Part shown: piece after piece, positions 25,776-35,042 of the stretch
Numbering within the stretch: position 1 is the stretch's first letter
Layout of the letters: each line of letters begins with the position of its first letter
Source: Pseudosulfitobacter sp. DSM 107133
GTDB lineage: Bacteria > Pseudomonadota > Alphaproteobacteria > Rhodobacterales > Rhodobacteraceae
DNA length: 64,000 nucleotides
Assembly (NCBI RefSeq): GCF_022788695.1
Contig: NZ_CP085154.1
Span: 2,046,001 to 2,110,000, forward strand
Direction of reading: 5' to 3'
Made by a program: the position numbers and the translations under genes
The notes under the pieces: generated by a model
What the model was told of the DNA's origin: nothing
The model's database searches: none
What the model saw: only the letters and a program-made list of their open reading frames with translations

Positions 25776-25790
25776 CGCACCGTTGGTGCG
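25776..25790 (-). terminator. Small hairpin after phoR
   Basis: CGCACC / GGTGCG, 3-base loop, 17 bases past the phoR stop. No T-run, so a weak terminator candidate. Otherwise the 200 bases between the Pho box and phoR show no gene. Confidence 0.3.
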
Positions 25791-25806
25791 ACGGCCGGGC
25801 ACTGAC

Positions 25807-26877
25807 CTATGTGGCCAGGTTTTCCCCGGACGGCACCCACGGTAGCACAACCTGCACCGTCGTTCCCTGCCCCAGCACGCTGTCAATGCGCAGCCGTCCA
25901 CGGTGGCGGTTGACGATGTGCTTAACGATGGCCAGCCCCAGCCCCGTCCCCCCCAGTTCACGGCTGCGGTGGTTGTCGGCGCGATAGAACCGTTCGGTCA
26001 GCCGTGGCAGATGGACAGGATCAATGCCCGGCCCCTCATCCGCAACCGCAATGGTTGCACCCGGGCCGCGCAGTGGCCGTAGATAGTCATCCACAGCCAG
26101 CCGCAAAGTAACCCTGCGGTCGTTGCCGCCATATTTGATTGCGTTTTCGATCAGGTTGCTGACCACCTGCACCAACTGGTCACGGTCGCCCGCCACAACC
26201 ACCGGTTCGTCGCCCAGATCAGACACCAGCGTCACACCCGCCTCGTTCGCCAACGGCGTCATCAGCGCCACAACCGACGCCAGACATTCACGCAGGTTCA
26301 CCTGCGTTGTCGGCCGCACCCGCTCGTCGCCCTCGACACGGCTCAGCGACAGCAGATCGCCAACCAGCCGGTTCATCCGCTCGGCCTGATCCTGCATGAT
26401 GCCCAGAAACCGCGCCTGCGCTGCGGGATCATTGCGCGCAGGACCGCGCAGGGTTTCGATAAACCCCATCAGCGCAGTCAGCGGTGTGCGCAGTTCGTGG
26501 CTGACGTTGGCCACAAAATCGCGGCGCATCTGGCCTGCTTGCTGCACATGGGTCACATCCTCGAAGGTCAGCAACACCATCGGCGCATCACCGTCGGCGA
26601 CAACCTGTGCCACATGCACCGAAAACGTGGTGTGCTGCGCGCCGTCGTTTGACAGATAGGGCGCCGTGCGCGTCTTGCTCTCGCGCAGACAGGCCTCGAC
26701 CGCGTCCAGCAGCGACGGCTGGCGCAGCATGGTGACATAGGGCCGCCCCTCGATCCGCTGCCCAATCAGGTTGCGCGCAGCCAGATTGGCCCCGACGATC
26801 ACCTCGGACTGGTTGACCACCAGCCCCGGCATCGGCAGCGCCTCAAGCATGGCACGGATCACATGATCTTGTGGCAC
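25807..26877 (-). CDS. phoR: Phosphate regulon sensor histidine kinase PhoR (no membrane segment seen)
   Basis: 356-aa histidine kinase. PAS domain (about 8-110), HisKA with phosphoacceptor His127 in ANVSHELRTPLTAL, then an HATPase domain with N-box VSNLIENAIKYGG, G1 DEGPGI, F-box RLTERFYRAD and G2 GTGLGLAIVKHI. It should phosphorylate PhoB. Unlike E. coli PhoR there is no hydrophobic N-terminal helix; the protein starts directly with the PAS domain, so membrane contact would have to go through PstSCAB-PhoU. Starts 5 bases after the PLP enzyme gene. Confidence 0.88.
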   Translation of the reverse strand: MPQDHVIRAMLEALPMPGLVVNQSEVIVGANLAARNLIGQRIEGRPYVTMLRQPSLLDAVEACLRESKTRTAPYLSNDGAQHTTFSVHVAQVVADGDAPMVLLTFEDVTHVQQAGQMRRDFVANVSHELRTPLTALMGFIETLRGPARNDPAAQARFLGIMQDQAERMNRLVGDLLSLSRVEGDERVRPTTQVNLRECLASVVALMTPLANEAGVTLVSDLGDEPVVVAGDRDQLVQVVSNLIENAIKYGGNDRRVTLRLAVDDYLRPLRGPGATIAVADEGPGIDPVHLPRLTERFYRADNHRSRELGGTGLGLAIVKHIVNRHRGRLRIDSVLGQGTTVQVVLPWVPSGENLAT

Positions 26878-26882
26878 CGCCC

Positions 26883-28070
26883 TCAGCCCTGCATCGCGGC
26901 GGCAACTGCGCGTTCAAAAACCGCCACCAGCGTATCGGGGTCTTCCAGACCGACGGACACGCGGAAAAACCCTTCGGACATGCCAAGGGCAGCGCGGCGT
27001 TCAGCGCTCAGCGCACGGTGCGAGGACGAGGCCGGATGCGACAGCGTGGTGCCCACGTCCCCAAGGGTCGGCGCAAAGCTGAGCCCCTCGGCGGCAGTGG
27101 TGAACGCATTCGCAGCCGCGCGCCCGCCGTCCAGTTCAAAGCTGACCATATTGCACCAGCGTCCTTTCAGCAGATCGGCAGCGCGGTCGTGGTCGGGATG
27201 GTCGTGACGGGCCGGATAGATCACCCGTTTCACGCCGATACAAGTGCTTAGGGCATCGGCCAGTTTCATCGCTGTGGACTGGCACCGCTCGAACCGCAAA
27301 TCAAAGCTGAGCATCCCGCGCTCGGCCAGCCAGCAATCAAACGGGCTGGGTGTCATGCCCGCCGTCACGGTAAAGTCCCGCAACCGCGTGTTGATCGCCG
27401 CATCACGCGCCGCGACATAGCCCAGCATCACGTCGGAATGGCCCGCCAGCAGCTTGGTCACCGAATGGATGACGATGTCGGCGCCATGTTCAAACGGCTG
27501 ATAGGCGCGCGGTGTGGTGAACGTATTGTCGACCACCAGCAGCACGCCGGTTTCTTTCGCAAGTTTTGCCAACCCCACCATATCGGCCACGCGCAGCGTC
27601 GGGTTCGACACCACCTCGACCAGAATCATCCGCGTCTCGGGTCGCAGGGCGGCGCGCACCGCATCGACGTCGCCAGGATCGGCCAGCGTGGTTTCGATGC
27701 CCAGACGCGGCAGGTCTTCGGCCATCATGCGCAGCGACCGGCCATACAGCTGGTTGCCGCCAATCACATGATCGCCCGATTTCAGCAGCCCCAGCAAAAC
27801 AGCAGACACAGCCGCCATGCCGCTTGACGTCACAACTCCGGGGTTCGGTGCGTTTTCCATACGGTCCAGCAGGCCCGCAACCACATCCGCGTTGGGGTGA
27901 CCCTCGCGGCTGTAGGTATAGCCGTGCAGATCACCTTCGTACTGGCGGTCCAGCATGTCGGGCGTGTCACTGGCATAGACCACCGAGGGCGACAGCGGCG
28001 TGACCACCGGGCGCGATGCGCTGCCGGGCAGCGGGACGGGGCGGATCAGCGACCCTTTTTCGTTGCGCAT
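26883..28070 (-). CDS. Cys/Met metabolism PLP-dependent enzyme (cystathionine gamma-synthase / lyase family)
   Basis: 395-aa fold-type I PLP enzyme of the trans-sulfuration group. TYSREGHPN near 52 holds phosphate-binding Tyr and Arg, SSGMAAVSAVLLGLL is the cofactor-binding stretch, VDNTFTTP carries the Asp that contacts the pyridine nitrogen, and SVTKLLAGHSDV holds the PLP lysine. The C-terminal FFRVSVGLEDPDTL holds the carboxylate Arg. Gamma-synthase, beta-lyase and methionine gamma-lyase cannot be separated by these motifs. It lies between gamma-carbonic anhydrase and phoR in a tight same-strand run. Confidence 0.85.
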   Translation of the reverse strand: MRNEKGSLIRPVPLPGSASRPVVTPLSPSVVYASDTPDMLDRQYEGDLHGYTYSREGHPNADVVAGLLDRMENAPNPGVVTSSGMAAVSAVLLGLLKSGDHVIGGNQLYGRSLRMMAEDLPRLGIETTLADPGDVDAVRAALRPETRMILVEVVSNPTLRVADMVGLAKLAKETGVLLVVDNTFTTPRAYQPFEHGADIVIHSVTKLLAGHSDVMLGYVAARDAAINTRLRDFTVTAGMTPSPFDCWLAERGMLSFDLRFERCQSTAMKLADALSTCIGVKRVIYPARHDHPDHDRAADLLKGRWCNMVSFELDGGRAAANAFTTAAEGLSFAPTLGDVGTTLSHPASSSHRALSAERRAALGMSEGFFRVSVGLEDPDTLVAVFERAVAAAMQG

Positions 28071-28071
28071 T

Positions 28072-28596
28072 TCAGCCGACCTTGGTCATGGTATCGCGGA
28101 AACGGCGCATGTTGTCCTGATAATGCAGCGCACTGGCCTCAAGCCCTTTGATCGCGGCGGCGTCCAGTTCACGCACCACCTTGCCCGGCGCGCCCATCAC
28201 CAGCGACCCGTCGGGGATCACCTTGCCTTCGGTTATCAGCGCCCCTGCCCCGATCAGGCAGTTATTGCCGATCTTTGCCCCGTTCAGGATGGTCGCACCC
28301 ATGCCGATCAGGCTGTTGTTGCCGATGGTGCAGCCATGCAGCATGACCTTGTGCCCGATGGTGCAGTTTTCACCAATGGTCAGCGGATAGCCCGCGTCAA
28401 TGTGCATCACGCAGTTTTCCTGCACGTTGCTGCCGCGCCCGATGCGGATTTCTTCGTGGTCGGCGCGGATGGTGGCCCCGAACCAGACGCTGCTGCCCTC
28501 TTCCATCACAACCTTGCCGATCAGGTTGGCGTCATGCGCGACCCATGTGTCGGGGTGAATGTCGGGGCGATCCGCGCCCAAGGCGAAAATGGTCAT
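28072..28596 (-). CDS. Gamma carbonic anhydrase family protein
   Basis: 174-aa left-handed beta-helix protein built of hexapeptide repeats ([24 protein letters not shown]). Metal-ligand histidines of the gamma class are present ([19 protein letters not shown]), with [13 protein letters not shown] at the front. Family members are carbonic anhydrases or related acyltransferase-like proteins of unproven activity. The start overlaps the gmk stop by 4 bases. Confidence 0.88.
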   Translation of the reverse strand: MTIFALGADRPDIHPDTWVAHDANLIGKVVMEEGSSVWFGATIRADHEEIRIGRGSNVQENCVMHIDAGYPLTIGENCTIGHKVMLHGCTIGNNSLIGMGATILNGAKIGNNCLIGAGALITEGKVIPDGSLVMGAPGKVVRELDAAAIKGLEASALHYQDNMRRFRDTMTKVG

Positions 28597-29252
28597 AACT
28601 GCTCCTGAAACTCGGATTGAAGTTTGCGCACATGCTCGGTCAGGTTCGGCTGCTGGCTGCGCCGCATCCGCGCGACGTCGATGATCTTTTTAAGGCTGTC
28701 CTCGGTTTCGTCCAGATCGTCGTTGACCAAAACGTAGTCATATCCGTCCCAATGGCTGATCTCGTCCCAGCACTTCTTCATACGCTGGTCGATCACCTCT
28801 TTGCTGTCCTGCCCGCGCGCTTCCAGGCGGCGGCGCAGTTCGGTGATGCTGGGCGGCAGCAGGAACACCGACAGCGTGTGCATGCCCAACGCCGAATTGC
28901 GGATCTGCTGCGCGCCCTGCCAGTCGATGTCAAAGAGCACATCGTTGCCCTGCTCGATCGCCTCGCGTACGGGGGCTGTGGGAGAGCCGTAAAAATTGCC
29001 GAAGACGTGGGCGTGTTCCAGCATCTCGTCGTTGTTGACCATGGTTTTAAAGTCGTTTTCAGACACAAAGTGATAATCGAACTTGTCCACCTCACCCACA
29101 CGCGGCGGGCGTGTCGTGGCAGAAACCGAAAAGCTGATCGAGGTGTCCCAGGCGCGCAGACGTTTGGCCAATGTGCTTTTGCCCGCACCCGAAGGCGAAG
29201 ACAGGATCATCAGCAACCCCCGACGGTCATTCTTGCGGCGTTCGTTGGTCAT
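28593..29252 (-). CDS. gmk: Guanylate kinase
   Basis: 219-aa enzyme phosphorylating GMP to GDP, essential for GTP and dGTP supply. P-loop [14 protein letters not shown] at about 18-31; GMP-binding region with [21 protein letters not shown]; lid with [19 protein letters not shown]. It follows yicC by 6 bases, a conserved pairing. Confidence 0.96.
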   Translation of the reverse strand: MTNERRKNDRRGLLMILSSPSGAGKSTLAKRLRAWDTSISFSVSATTRPPRVGEVDKFDYHFVSENDFKTMVNNDEMLEHAHVFGNFYGSPTAPVREAIEQGNDVLFDIDWQGAQQIRNSALGMHTLSVFLLPPSITELRRRLEARGQDSKEVIDQRMKKCWDEISHWDGYDYVLVNDDLDETEDSLKKIIDVARMRRSQQPNLTEHVRKLQSEFQEQL

Positions 29253-29258
29253 TGGCGG

Positions 29259-30173
29259 TTACTCCACATTCTGCACTTGTTCACGCATCTGGTCGATCAG
29301 CGCCTTCAGCGCCAGCCCCACCCGCGTCAGTTCGGTATTTTGCGCCTTGGAACACAGGGTGTTGGCCTCGCGGTTGAACTCCTGCATCAGGAAATCCAGC
29401 TTGCGGCCCACGGGACCGGCGACATTGACCAGATCACGCGCCGCAGCGACATGGGCGCCCAGACGGTCGATTTCCTCAGTGATGTCGGCCTTGACCGCCA
29501 GCAGGGCCAGCTCTTGCGCGATGCGGGCCGCGTCCAGACCGTCGGCATTTTCAACGATGCGGGCAAGGTTGCGGCGCAGACCCTGCGCCACCTCGTCTTT
29601 GCGGGCCTCGGCAATATGTGCGGCTTCGGCTGTCAGCGCAGCAACCTGATCCAGTTGCCCGTGCAGCACCCTTGCCAGTGCCGCGCCCTCGCCCGCGCGC
29701 ATCTGCACAAAGTCGCGCAGCATCGCGGCGACATCGGCTTCAAGTGCCGCTTTCAAGGGCGCGATATCCTGTTCGCCGCTGGATTGTTCCAGCACGCCTC
29801 GCATCACCGCAATATCGGTGGCCTTGGACGGGGCCAGCGACAGACCCAGATCCATCGCCTGCGACTCGATCTCGGTCAGTGCGGCCAGCACCGCAGACAA
29901 CTGCCCCGCGCTGACTTGCAGTGTGCCAGAGGCGTCTTCGCGGCTGACGCGCACATTCAGTGTCACATTGCCCCGAGTCACCTGCGCCGCCACCAGCCCG
30001 CGCAGGGCGACCTCCAACCCGTCAACCCAGTCGGGTGCGCGCACGCGAATGTCCAGCCCCTTGCCGTTGACGCTGCGCAATTCGCAATTCCAGCGATAGG
30101 CGCCGCTTTCCCCTGCGCAGGTGGCAAAGGCGGTCATCGAATGAAGGGCGGGGGTTTGGGATATTTGGCTCAT
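29259..30173 (-). CDS. yicC: YicC family protein (putative endoribonuclease)
   Basis: 304-aa member of the YicC/YloC family, recently regarded as RNases. N-terminal HSMTAFATCAG with SVNGKGLDIRVRAPD, then a long helical middle and the C-terminal KLDFLMQEFNREANTLCSKA plus IKALIDQMREQVQN-like end (DUF1732). The ATG at 30173 gives the usual short leader before SMTAFA; a start 78 bases upstream would add an atypical tail. Confidence 0.9.
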   Translation of the reverse strand: MSQISQTPALHSMTAFATCAGESGAYRWNCELRSVNGKGLDIRVRAPDWVDGLEVALRGLVAAQVTRGNVTLNVRVSREDASGTLQVSAGQLSAVLAALTEIESQAMDLGLSLAPSKATDIAVMRGVLEQSSGEQDIAPLKAALEADVAAMLRDFVQMRAGEGAALARVLHGQLDQVAALTAEAAHIAEARKDEVAQGLRRNLARIVENADGLDAARIAQELALLAVKADITEEIDRLGAHVAAARDLVNVAGPVGRKLDFLMQEFNREANTLCSKAQNTELTRVGLALKALIDQMREQVQNVE

Positions 30174-30284
30174 GTCCGAGCAATACGGCCAATGGGGTAT
30201 GCTGGGCAACCCAAAGCGCACCAGGGTCTGGGCCCATAAAGAAGCAAGCAATAATCCGCGCGCACTCTAATGAAACCGCGCGCG

Positions 30285-30300
30285 TTAACCATCTATTAAG
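30285..30300 (+). promoter_or_regulatory. CtrA-type box upstream of the PAS_5 gene
   Basis: TTAACCATCTATTAAG matches the full CtrA recognition pattern TTAA-N7-TTAA, about 95 bases before the PAS_5 gene start. A further TTAACG half-site occurs at 30313. It lies in the divergent yicC / PAS_5 gap. Confidence 0.55.
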
Positions 30301-30392
30301 ATATCGGCCCGATTAACGATAGTATCAGGTATTAATGGTTTGGTAACTTGGTGGCAGACCGTGCCACACAAACAGCTTAAGGTGTGGTGGCG

Positions 30393-31094
30393 ATGGATTT
30401 CTTTGACAGGAACCCGCGAAATGTTGTGGCTATGACGGACTTTCAGGCAGATTCCGGCTTTTCCGCCCTATCCCAGGTGGAAGGGTACTGGCAGGCGTTG
30501 CGCGGCAGCCGCATGATGCCCAAGCGGGCCGAGATTGATCCGCGCGGGATCGAATCTGCGTTGGAATATACGTTTATCCTGGAACGCATCGCCCCGGGCA
30601 TGGCGCGTTTGCGCATTGCGGGCAGCCACCTGAGCGATCTGATGGGCATGGAAGTGCGCGGTATGCCGCTGACCTCGCTGGTCTCGCCCGATGGACGTCG
30701 CCAGCTAAGCGATACGCTGGAAGAGGTGTTCCAGCGCCCTGCGGTCAGCGAATTGCGCCTGGCATCGCCGTCCGGTTTCGACAAACCTACGCTTGAAGCG
30801 CGGATGATCTTGCTGCCGCTGAAAAGCGATCTGGGTGATGTCAGCCGGGCACTGGGGTGTTTCGTGGCGCGTGGCACCATTGGACGCAAACCACGGCGTT
30901 TTGACATTGAAGCTGTGAATATCAGGAACATCGCGGCGCCGGCAGCCGCCCCGATGCCCACGAATGCCCCGCAACCCGAAACACCGCGGCGCGAAACCGG
31001 CATGGCTGAAGCTGCAAAACCCTTTGTCAAAGGACGCCGGATCGGTGACGTTCCCTATTTGCGCTTGGTCAAGAACGACGCCGATACAAATTGA
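30393..31094 (+). CDS. PAS domain-containing protein (PAS_5 / DUF1457 type)
   Basis: 233-aa cytoplasmic protein with one PAS_5 domain at about 20-160 (GYWQALRGSRMMPKRAEIDP, RIAGSHLSDLMGMEVRGMPL) and a proline/alanine-rich linker before a conserved-looking C-terminal end (GRRIGDVPYLRLVKND). No output domain is seen, so its partner is unknown. The ATG at 30393 follows TTAAGGTG at 7-8 bases; a GTG nine bases earlier is possible. A CtrA-like box lies upstream, suggesting link to cell cycle or motility control (inference). Confidence 0.8.
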   Translation: MDFFDRNPRNVVAMTDFQADSGFSALSQVEGYWQALRGSRMMPKRAEIDPRGIESALEYTFILERIAPGMARLRIAGSHLSDLMGMEVRGMPLTSLVSPDGRRQLSDTLEEVFQRPAVSELRLASPSGFDKPTLEARMILLPLKSDLGDVSRALGCFVARGTIGRKPRRFDIEAVNIRNIAAPAAAPMPTNAPQPETPRRETGMAEAAKPFVKGRRIGDVPYLRLVKNDADTN

Positions 31095-31122
31095 GCGCGC
31101 GCATCTTTTGTCAGAAAAGGTA

Positions 31123-31153
31123 AACAGCAAGGATTTCATCATCAAATCCTTGC
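31123..31153. terminator. Bidirectional terminator
   Basis: Perfect 12-bp inverted repeat CAGCAAGGATTT / AAATCCTTGCTG, 7-base loop, between the convergent PAS_5 and DAHP synthase genes. It probably serves both. Confidence 0.75.
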
Positions 31154-31163
31154 TGAAAGGCGA

Positions 31164-32537
31164 TCACATCGCTTGTTGTTGCCCGTTGCGACCATTGCGG
31201 CGGGCGGTCAGTTCTTCGGCCACAAGGAATGCCAGTTCCAGCGACTGGCTGGCGTTCAGGCGCGGATCGCAGGCGGTGTGGTAGCGGTCTGACAGGTCTT
31301 CGTCGCTGACGGCCCGTACACCACCGGTGCACTCGGTCACGTCTTGCCCGGTCATCTCGAAATGCACGCCACCGGGGATGGTGCCCTCGGCCTCGTGGAC
31401 GCCGAAGAATTCGCGCACTTCGCGCAGCACACTTTCAAACGGACGGGTTTTGTAACCCGTGGACGATTTGATCGTGTTGCCGTGCATTGCATCACAGGTC
31501 CACAACACATTTGCACCTTCTTCCTGCACCGCCTTGATCAGACGTGGCAGGTGGTCGCCCACGCTGCCCGCACCAAAGCGTGCAATCAGGGTCAGACGGC
31601 CCGCTTCGTTTTCGGGGTTCAACTTGGCCATCAACACCTTGAGATCTTCAGCCGTGGTTGTCGGACCACATTTCAGACCGATCGGGTTCTGAACGCCACG
31701 GGCAAATTCCACATGCGCCCCGTCAGGCTGGCGCGTGCGGTCTCCGATCCAGATCATATGCCCCGACCCAGCCAGCCATTTGCCAGTGGTCGTATCAATC
31801 CGTGTCAGCGCCTCTTCATACTCCAGCAGCAGGCTTTCGTGGCTGGTGTAGAAATCAACCGTCGAAAACTCGTGCGTGTTGTTCGAATTGATGCCGACGG
31901 CCCCCATGAAATCAATGGTGTCCTGAATGCGGTTGGCAATCTCGGCATATTTCGCGGCATCATCACCATCGGTAAAGCCCAGCGTCCACGAATGGACGCG
32001 GTTCATATCGGCAAAACCCCCGGTCGAAAAAGCCCGCAACAGGTTCAGCGTGGCTGCCGCCTGTGTATAGGCTTGCAGCATCTTGGCGGGATCGGGAATA
32101 CGCGCTTCGGGCGTGAAGTCCAGACTGTTGATGATGTCACCGCGATAGCTGGGCAGCTCGACGCCGTCGATCACCTCGGTCGGTGCACTGCGCGGCTTGG
32201 CGAACTGGCCCGCCATGCGGCCCACTTTGACCACAGGCACCTTGGCGCCAAAGGTCAGAACCATCGCCATTTGCAACATCACCTTGAACGTGTCGCGGAT
32301 GCTGTCGGCACTGAACTGATCAAAGGCCTCGGCGCAATCGCCGCCCTGCAACAGAAACGCCTCGCCACGGCTGGCCGCACCCAGATGCGCCTTGAGCTTG
32401 CGTGCCTCGCCCGCAAAGACCAGCGGCGGATACTTGGACAACTGTGCGGTCACCGCATCCAGTGCTGCCTTATCCATATAGTCAGGCATCTGGATCTGGG
32501 GCTTGTTGCGCCAATCCGATTTCGACCATTCGCTCAT
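31164..32537 (-). CDS. Class II 3-deoxy-7-phosphoheptulonate synthase
   Basis: 457-aa plant/Mycobacterium-type (class II) DAHP synthase, the first step of the shikimate pathway: phosphoenolpyruvate plus erythrose 4-phosphate. Recognised by [15 protein letters not shown] near 80, [14 protein letters not shown] near 125, [19 protein letters not shown] near 265, [10 protein letters not shown], and the metal-binding CDAMHGNT and [15 protein letters not shown] motifs. GGAGAGA precedes the start. Monocistronic by spacing. Confidence 0.95.
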   Translation of the reverse strand: MSEWSKSDWRNKPQIQMPDYMDKAALDAVTAQLSKYPPLVFAGEARKLKAHLGAASRGEAFLLQGGDCAEAFDQFSADSIRDTFKVMLQMAMVLTFGAKVPVVKVGRMAGQFAKPRSAPTEVIDGVELPSYRGDIINSLDFTPEARIPDPAKMLQAYTQAAATLNLLRAFSTGGFADMNRVHSWTLGFTDGDDAAKYAEIANRIQDTIDFMGAVGINSNNTHEFSTVDFYTSHESLLLEYEEALTRIDTTTGKWLAGSGHMIWIGDRTRQPDGAHVEFARGVQNPIGLKCGPTTTAEDLKVLMAKLNPENEAGRLTLIARFGAGSVGDHLPRLIKAVQEEGANVLWTCDAMHGNTIKSSTGYKTRPFESVLREVREFFGVHEAEGTIPGGVHFEMTGQDVTECTGGVRAVSDEDLSDRYHTACDPRLNASQSLELAFLVAEELTARRNGRNGQQQAM

Positions 32538-32750
32538 AACGTCTCTCCGTGTTCGGGCTGCTATCCAGCCACTGTGTGCAGGCGCTTATACAAAAGCGTG
32601 CTAAGACTGGCCATACGTCAATTGCGACCACTTGACGTCGCAGCACATGCATGGGCAGTGTCTTCGCCATGGCCGCAAAAGGCCCGATGAAAAAGACGTC
32701 TGTGGACAGGTGTCGTGTCTTCGTCGAAACTGTATGAGAAGGACGCCGCG

Positions 32751-33755
32751 ATGTCCCAAACGCGCACCGCTGCCACACGACCGGAATCGGTCGAGAAACC
32801 GCAACGCTACGTCTTTGTTTTGCTGAATGATTTTACGCTGTTGTGTTTTTCCGCGGCGGTCGAAAGCCTGCGCATCGCCAACCGTATGGCCGGGCGCGAG
32901 CTGTATGAATGGAAGATTATAGGTGAAGGCGGCGACACGGCCGTGTGTTCTGCCGGAACCGCGTTCAAGCTGGAAGGCGATCTGGAAGAGCTGACTCGTG
33001 ACGACATCGTGATGGTTTGCGGCGGAATCGATGTACAGGACGCCACCACAAAGCGCCTGTTGAACTGGTTGCGCCGCGAGGCGCGCAAGGGCTTGCGCAT
33101 GGCGGGGCTGTGTACCGCGGCCTATTCACTGGCCCGTGCAGGATTGCTGGATGGCAAAAAGGCAACGATTCACTGGGAAAATCAGGACAGCTTTGCCGAA
33201 GAATTCGAAGAGGTGAACCTGACCAAATCGGTCTTTGTCGTGGATGGCACACGCATCACCACGGCGGGCGGCACCTCGTCGATTGACCTGATGCTGAAAC
33301 TGATTGCCGACAGCCACGGCGAAGATCTGGCCAATGCGGTTGCCGATCAGTTGATCTATTCGTCGATCCGCACCGATCAGGACACCCAGCGCCTGTCTGT
33401 GCCCACCCGCATCGGCGTGCGCCATCCCAAGCTGAGTCAGGTGATCCAGATCATGGAAACCCACATCGAAGAGCCGATCAGCCCGTCGGTTCTGGCCAAG
33501 GATGTGGGCATGTCGACCCGCCAGCTGGAACGGTTGTTCCGCCGCTATCTCAGCCGGTCACCCAAACGCTATTACATGGAACTGCGCCTGCAAAAAGCGC
33601 GCAACCTGTTGATGCAGACCGATATGAGCGTCATCAACGTGGCTTTGGCCTGCGGCTTTGCCTCGCCTTCGCATTTCTCGAAATGCTATCGTGCGCATTA
33701 CGACACCACCCCCTACCGCGAGCGCGGCTCGCACGCGGCACGTCTAAGCATCTGA
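32751..33755 (+). CDS. GlxA family transcriptional regulator (DJ-1/PfpI plus AraC HTH)
   Basis: 334-aa regulator. The N-terminal DJ-1/GATase1-like sensor domain (25-190) has FVLLNDFTLLCFSAAVESLR and a Cys in AGLCTAAYSLARAGLL. The C-terminal AraC double helix-turn-helix (225-325) has LAKDVGMSTRQLERLFRRY and VALACGFASPSHFSKCYRAHY. Relatives such as GbdR and CdhR control quaternary amine or carnitine use; the effector here is unknown. The ATG at 32751 has AGAAGGAC upstream, better than one 36 bases earlier. Its stop abuts the convergent next gene. Confidence 0.88.
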   Translation: MSQTRTAATRPESVEKPQRYVFVLLNDFTLLCFSAAVESLRIANRMAGRELYEWKIIGEGGDTAVCSAGTAFKLEGDLEELTRDDIVMVCGGIDVQDATTKRLLNWLRREARKGLRMAGLCTAAYSLARAGLLDGKKATIHWENQDSFAEEFEEVNLTKSVFVVDGTRITTAGGTSSIDLMLKLIADSHGEDLANAVADQLIYSSIRTDQDTQRLSVPTRIGVRHPKLSQVIQIMETHIEEPISPSVLAKDVGMSTRQLERLFRRYLSRSPKRYYMELRLQKARNLLMQTDMSVINVALACGFASPSHFSKCYRAHYDTTPYRERGSHAARLSI

Positions 33756-34862
33756 TTACCGCGCCATCCGGTACAGCGTGCCGTCAGCGACCGCCAGAAA
33801 CCAAATGCTGCCATCTGGCGCTGTCTGGATGTCGCGGACGCGCGCTGTTTGGACTGATTTGATCTGCTCGACCTCTTGCGCAGCGCCACCTTTGATGCGC
33901 AACCTGCTGATATAGTTGAACTTCAACGATCCGACAAACAGATCACCCTGCCATTCGGGGAACATCGTGCCGTCATAAAACATCGCGCCCGATGGGGCGA
34001 TGGACGGGTCCCAGTAATGCGCGGGCTGCTGCATCCCCTCCTTGTGCGTGCCTTCCCCGATCCTGGCACCGCTGTAATGGCGGCCATAGCTGATCACCGG
34101 CCAGCCATAGTTGCCCCCTTTGACAATCAGGTTCACCTCGTCACCGCCCTTGGCCCCGTGTTCGACAACCCACAGACGCCCCGCGCTGTCCAGCGCCGCG
34201 CCCTGCGGGTTGCGATGACCAAGGGACCAGATTTCGGGCAAAGCGCCGGACCGCCCCACAAAGGGGTTGTCCGCAGGCACCGAACCGTCACGCATCACCC
34301 GCACGATCTTGCCGTTATGCTGTGCCAGATCCTGTGCCAGCGGGCGTTGTCCGCGTTCGCCCATGGTGACGAACAGCGTGCCATCCGTCGCCTCGACCAC
34401 ACGGCTGCCGAAATGCGCGCCGCCCCGGTTGCCGGGCTTCATCTCGAACAACACCTGCACGTCGCGCAGCGCAGAACCGTCTGGCGACAGCCTGCCCGAC
34501 GCCAGCGCCGTCCCCGCGCCGCCTTTGGCCTGAGGTTTGGCATAGGTCAGAAAGACCGTGCGGCTGTCTGCAAAATCGCGTGGCAGGGTGATATCCAGCA
34601 ACCCGCCCTGCCCGTTTGCCGCGATCTGCGGGACGCCAGACACATCGGTGCGCGCACCGTTTGCTGACACATGCCACAGTTTGCCTGCGCGTTCGGTAAT
34701 CAGCAGCGCGCCATCCGGCAGAAATGCAAAGGCCCAGGGCGCATCCAGATTATCGACCTGTGCAGAGAAGCTGACAGAACCCGCCGAAGTCTGTTGCGCA
34801 TGGGCCTGTGGGCCCACGAACCCGGCCCAAAACGCCCACATCACTGACAGAATCATTTTCAT
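33756..34862 (-). CDS. PQQ-dependent sugar dehydrogenase family protein (soluble aldose dehydrogenase type)
   Basis: 368-aa secreted beta-propeller protein of the glucose/sorbosone dehydrogenase family. Signal peptide 1-23 ends near AHA-QQT. Propeller signatures include LDAPWAFAFLPDGALLITER, GGLLDITLPRDF, GKIVRVMRDGSVPADNPFV, WSLGHRNPQGAALD and WVVEHGAKGGDEVNLI, which carries cofactor and calcium contacts. It would oxidise a sugar in the periplasm if PQQ is available; no pqq genes are in the window. ATG 34862 has GGAGG 11 bases upstream; a GTG 6 bases earlier fits equally. Converges with the GlxA gene with no gap. Confidence 0.87.
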   Translation of the reverse strand: MKMILSVMWAFWAGFVGPQAHAQQTSAGSVSFSAQVDNLDAPWAFAFLPDGALLITERAGKLWHVSANGARTDVSGVPQIAANGQGGLLDITLPRDFADSRTVFLTYAKPQAKGGAGTALASGRLSPDGSALRDVQVLFEMKPGNRGGAHFGSRVVEATDGTLFVTMGERGQRPLAQDLAQHNGKIVRVMRDGSVPADNPFVGRSGALPEIWSLGHRNPQGAALDSAGRLWVVEHGAKGGDEVNLIVKGGNYGWPVISYGRHYSGARIGEGTHKEGMQQPAHYWDPSIAPSGAMFYDGTMFPEWQGDLFVGSLKFNYISRLRIKGGAAQEVEQIKSVQTARVRDIQTAPDGSIWFLAVADGTLYRMAR

Positions 34863-35042
34863 TCGCACCGGGGCCTCCAAATTGTTGTTGGAATTATTTT
34901 CCAAAATATACAGCTAGGTCGAAAATCCTGACTTTCCAATGATGTTAGATCGGGACAAAGCCGCCTAATATGCCTTTTCTTTTCAGAACGACCTGCTTAG
35001 GCTTCGATCCAGAACGCAAAGTTCCAATAAGGGAGTTACCAT

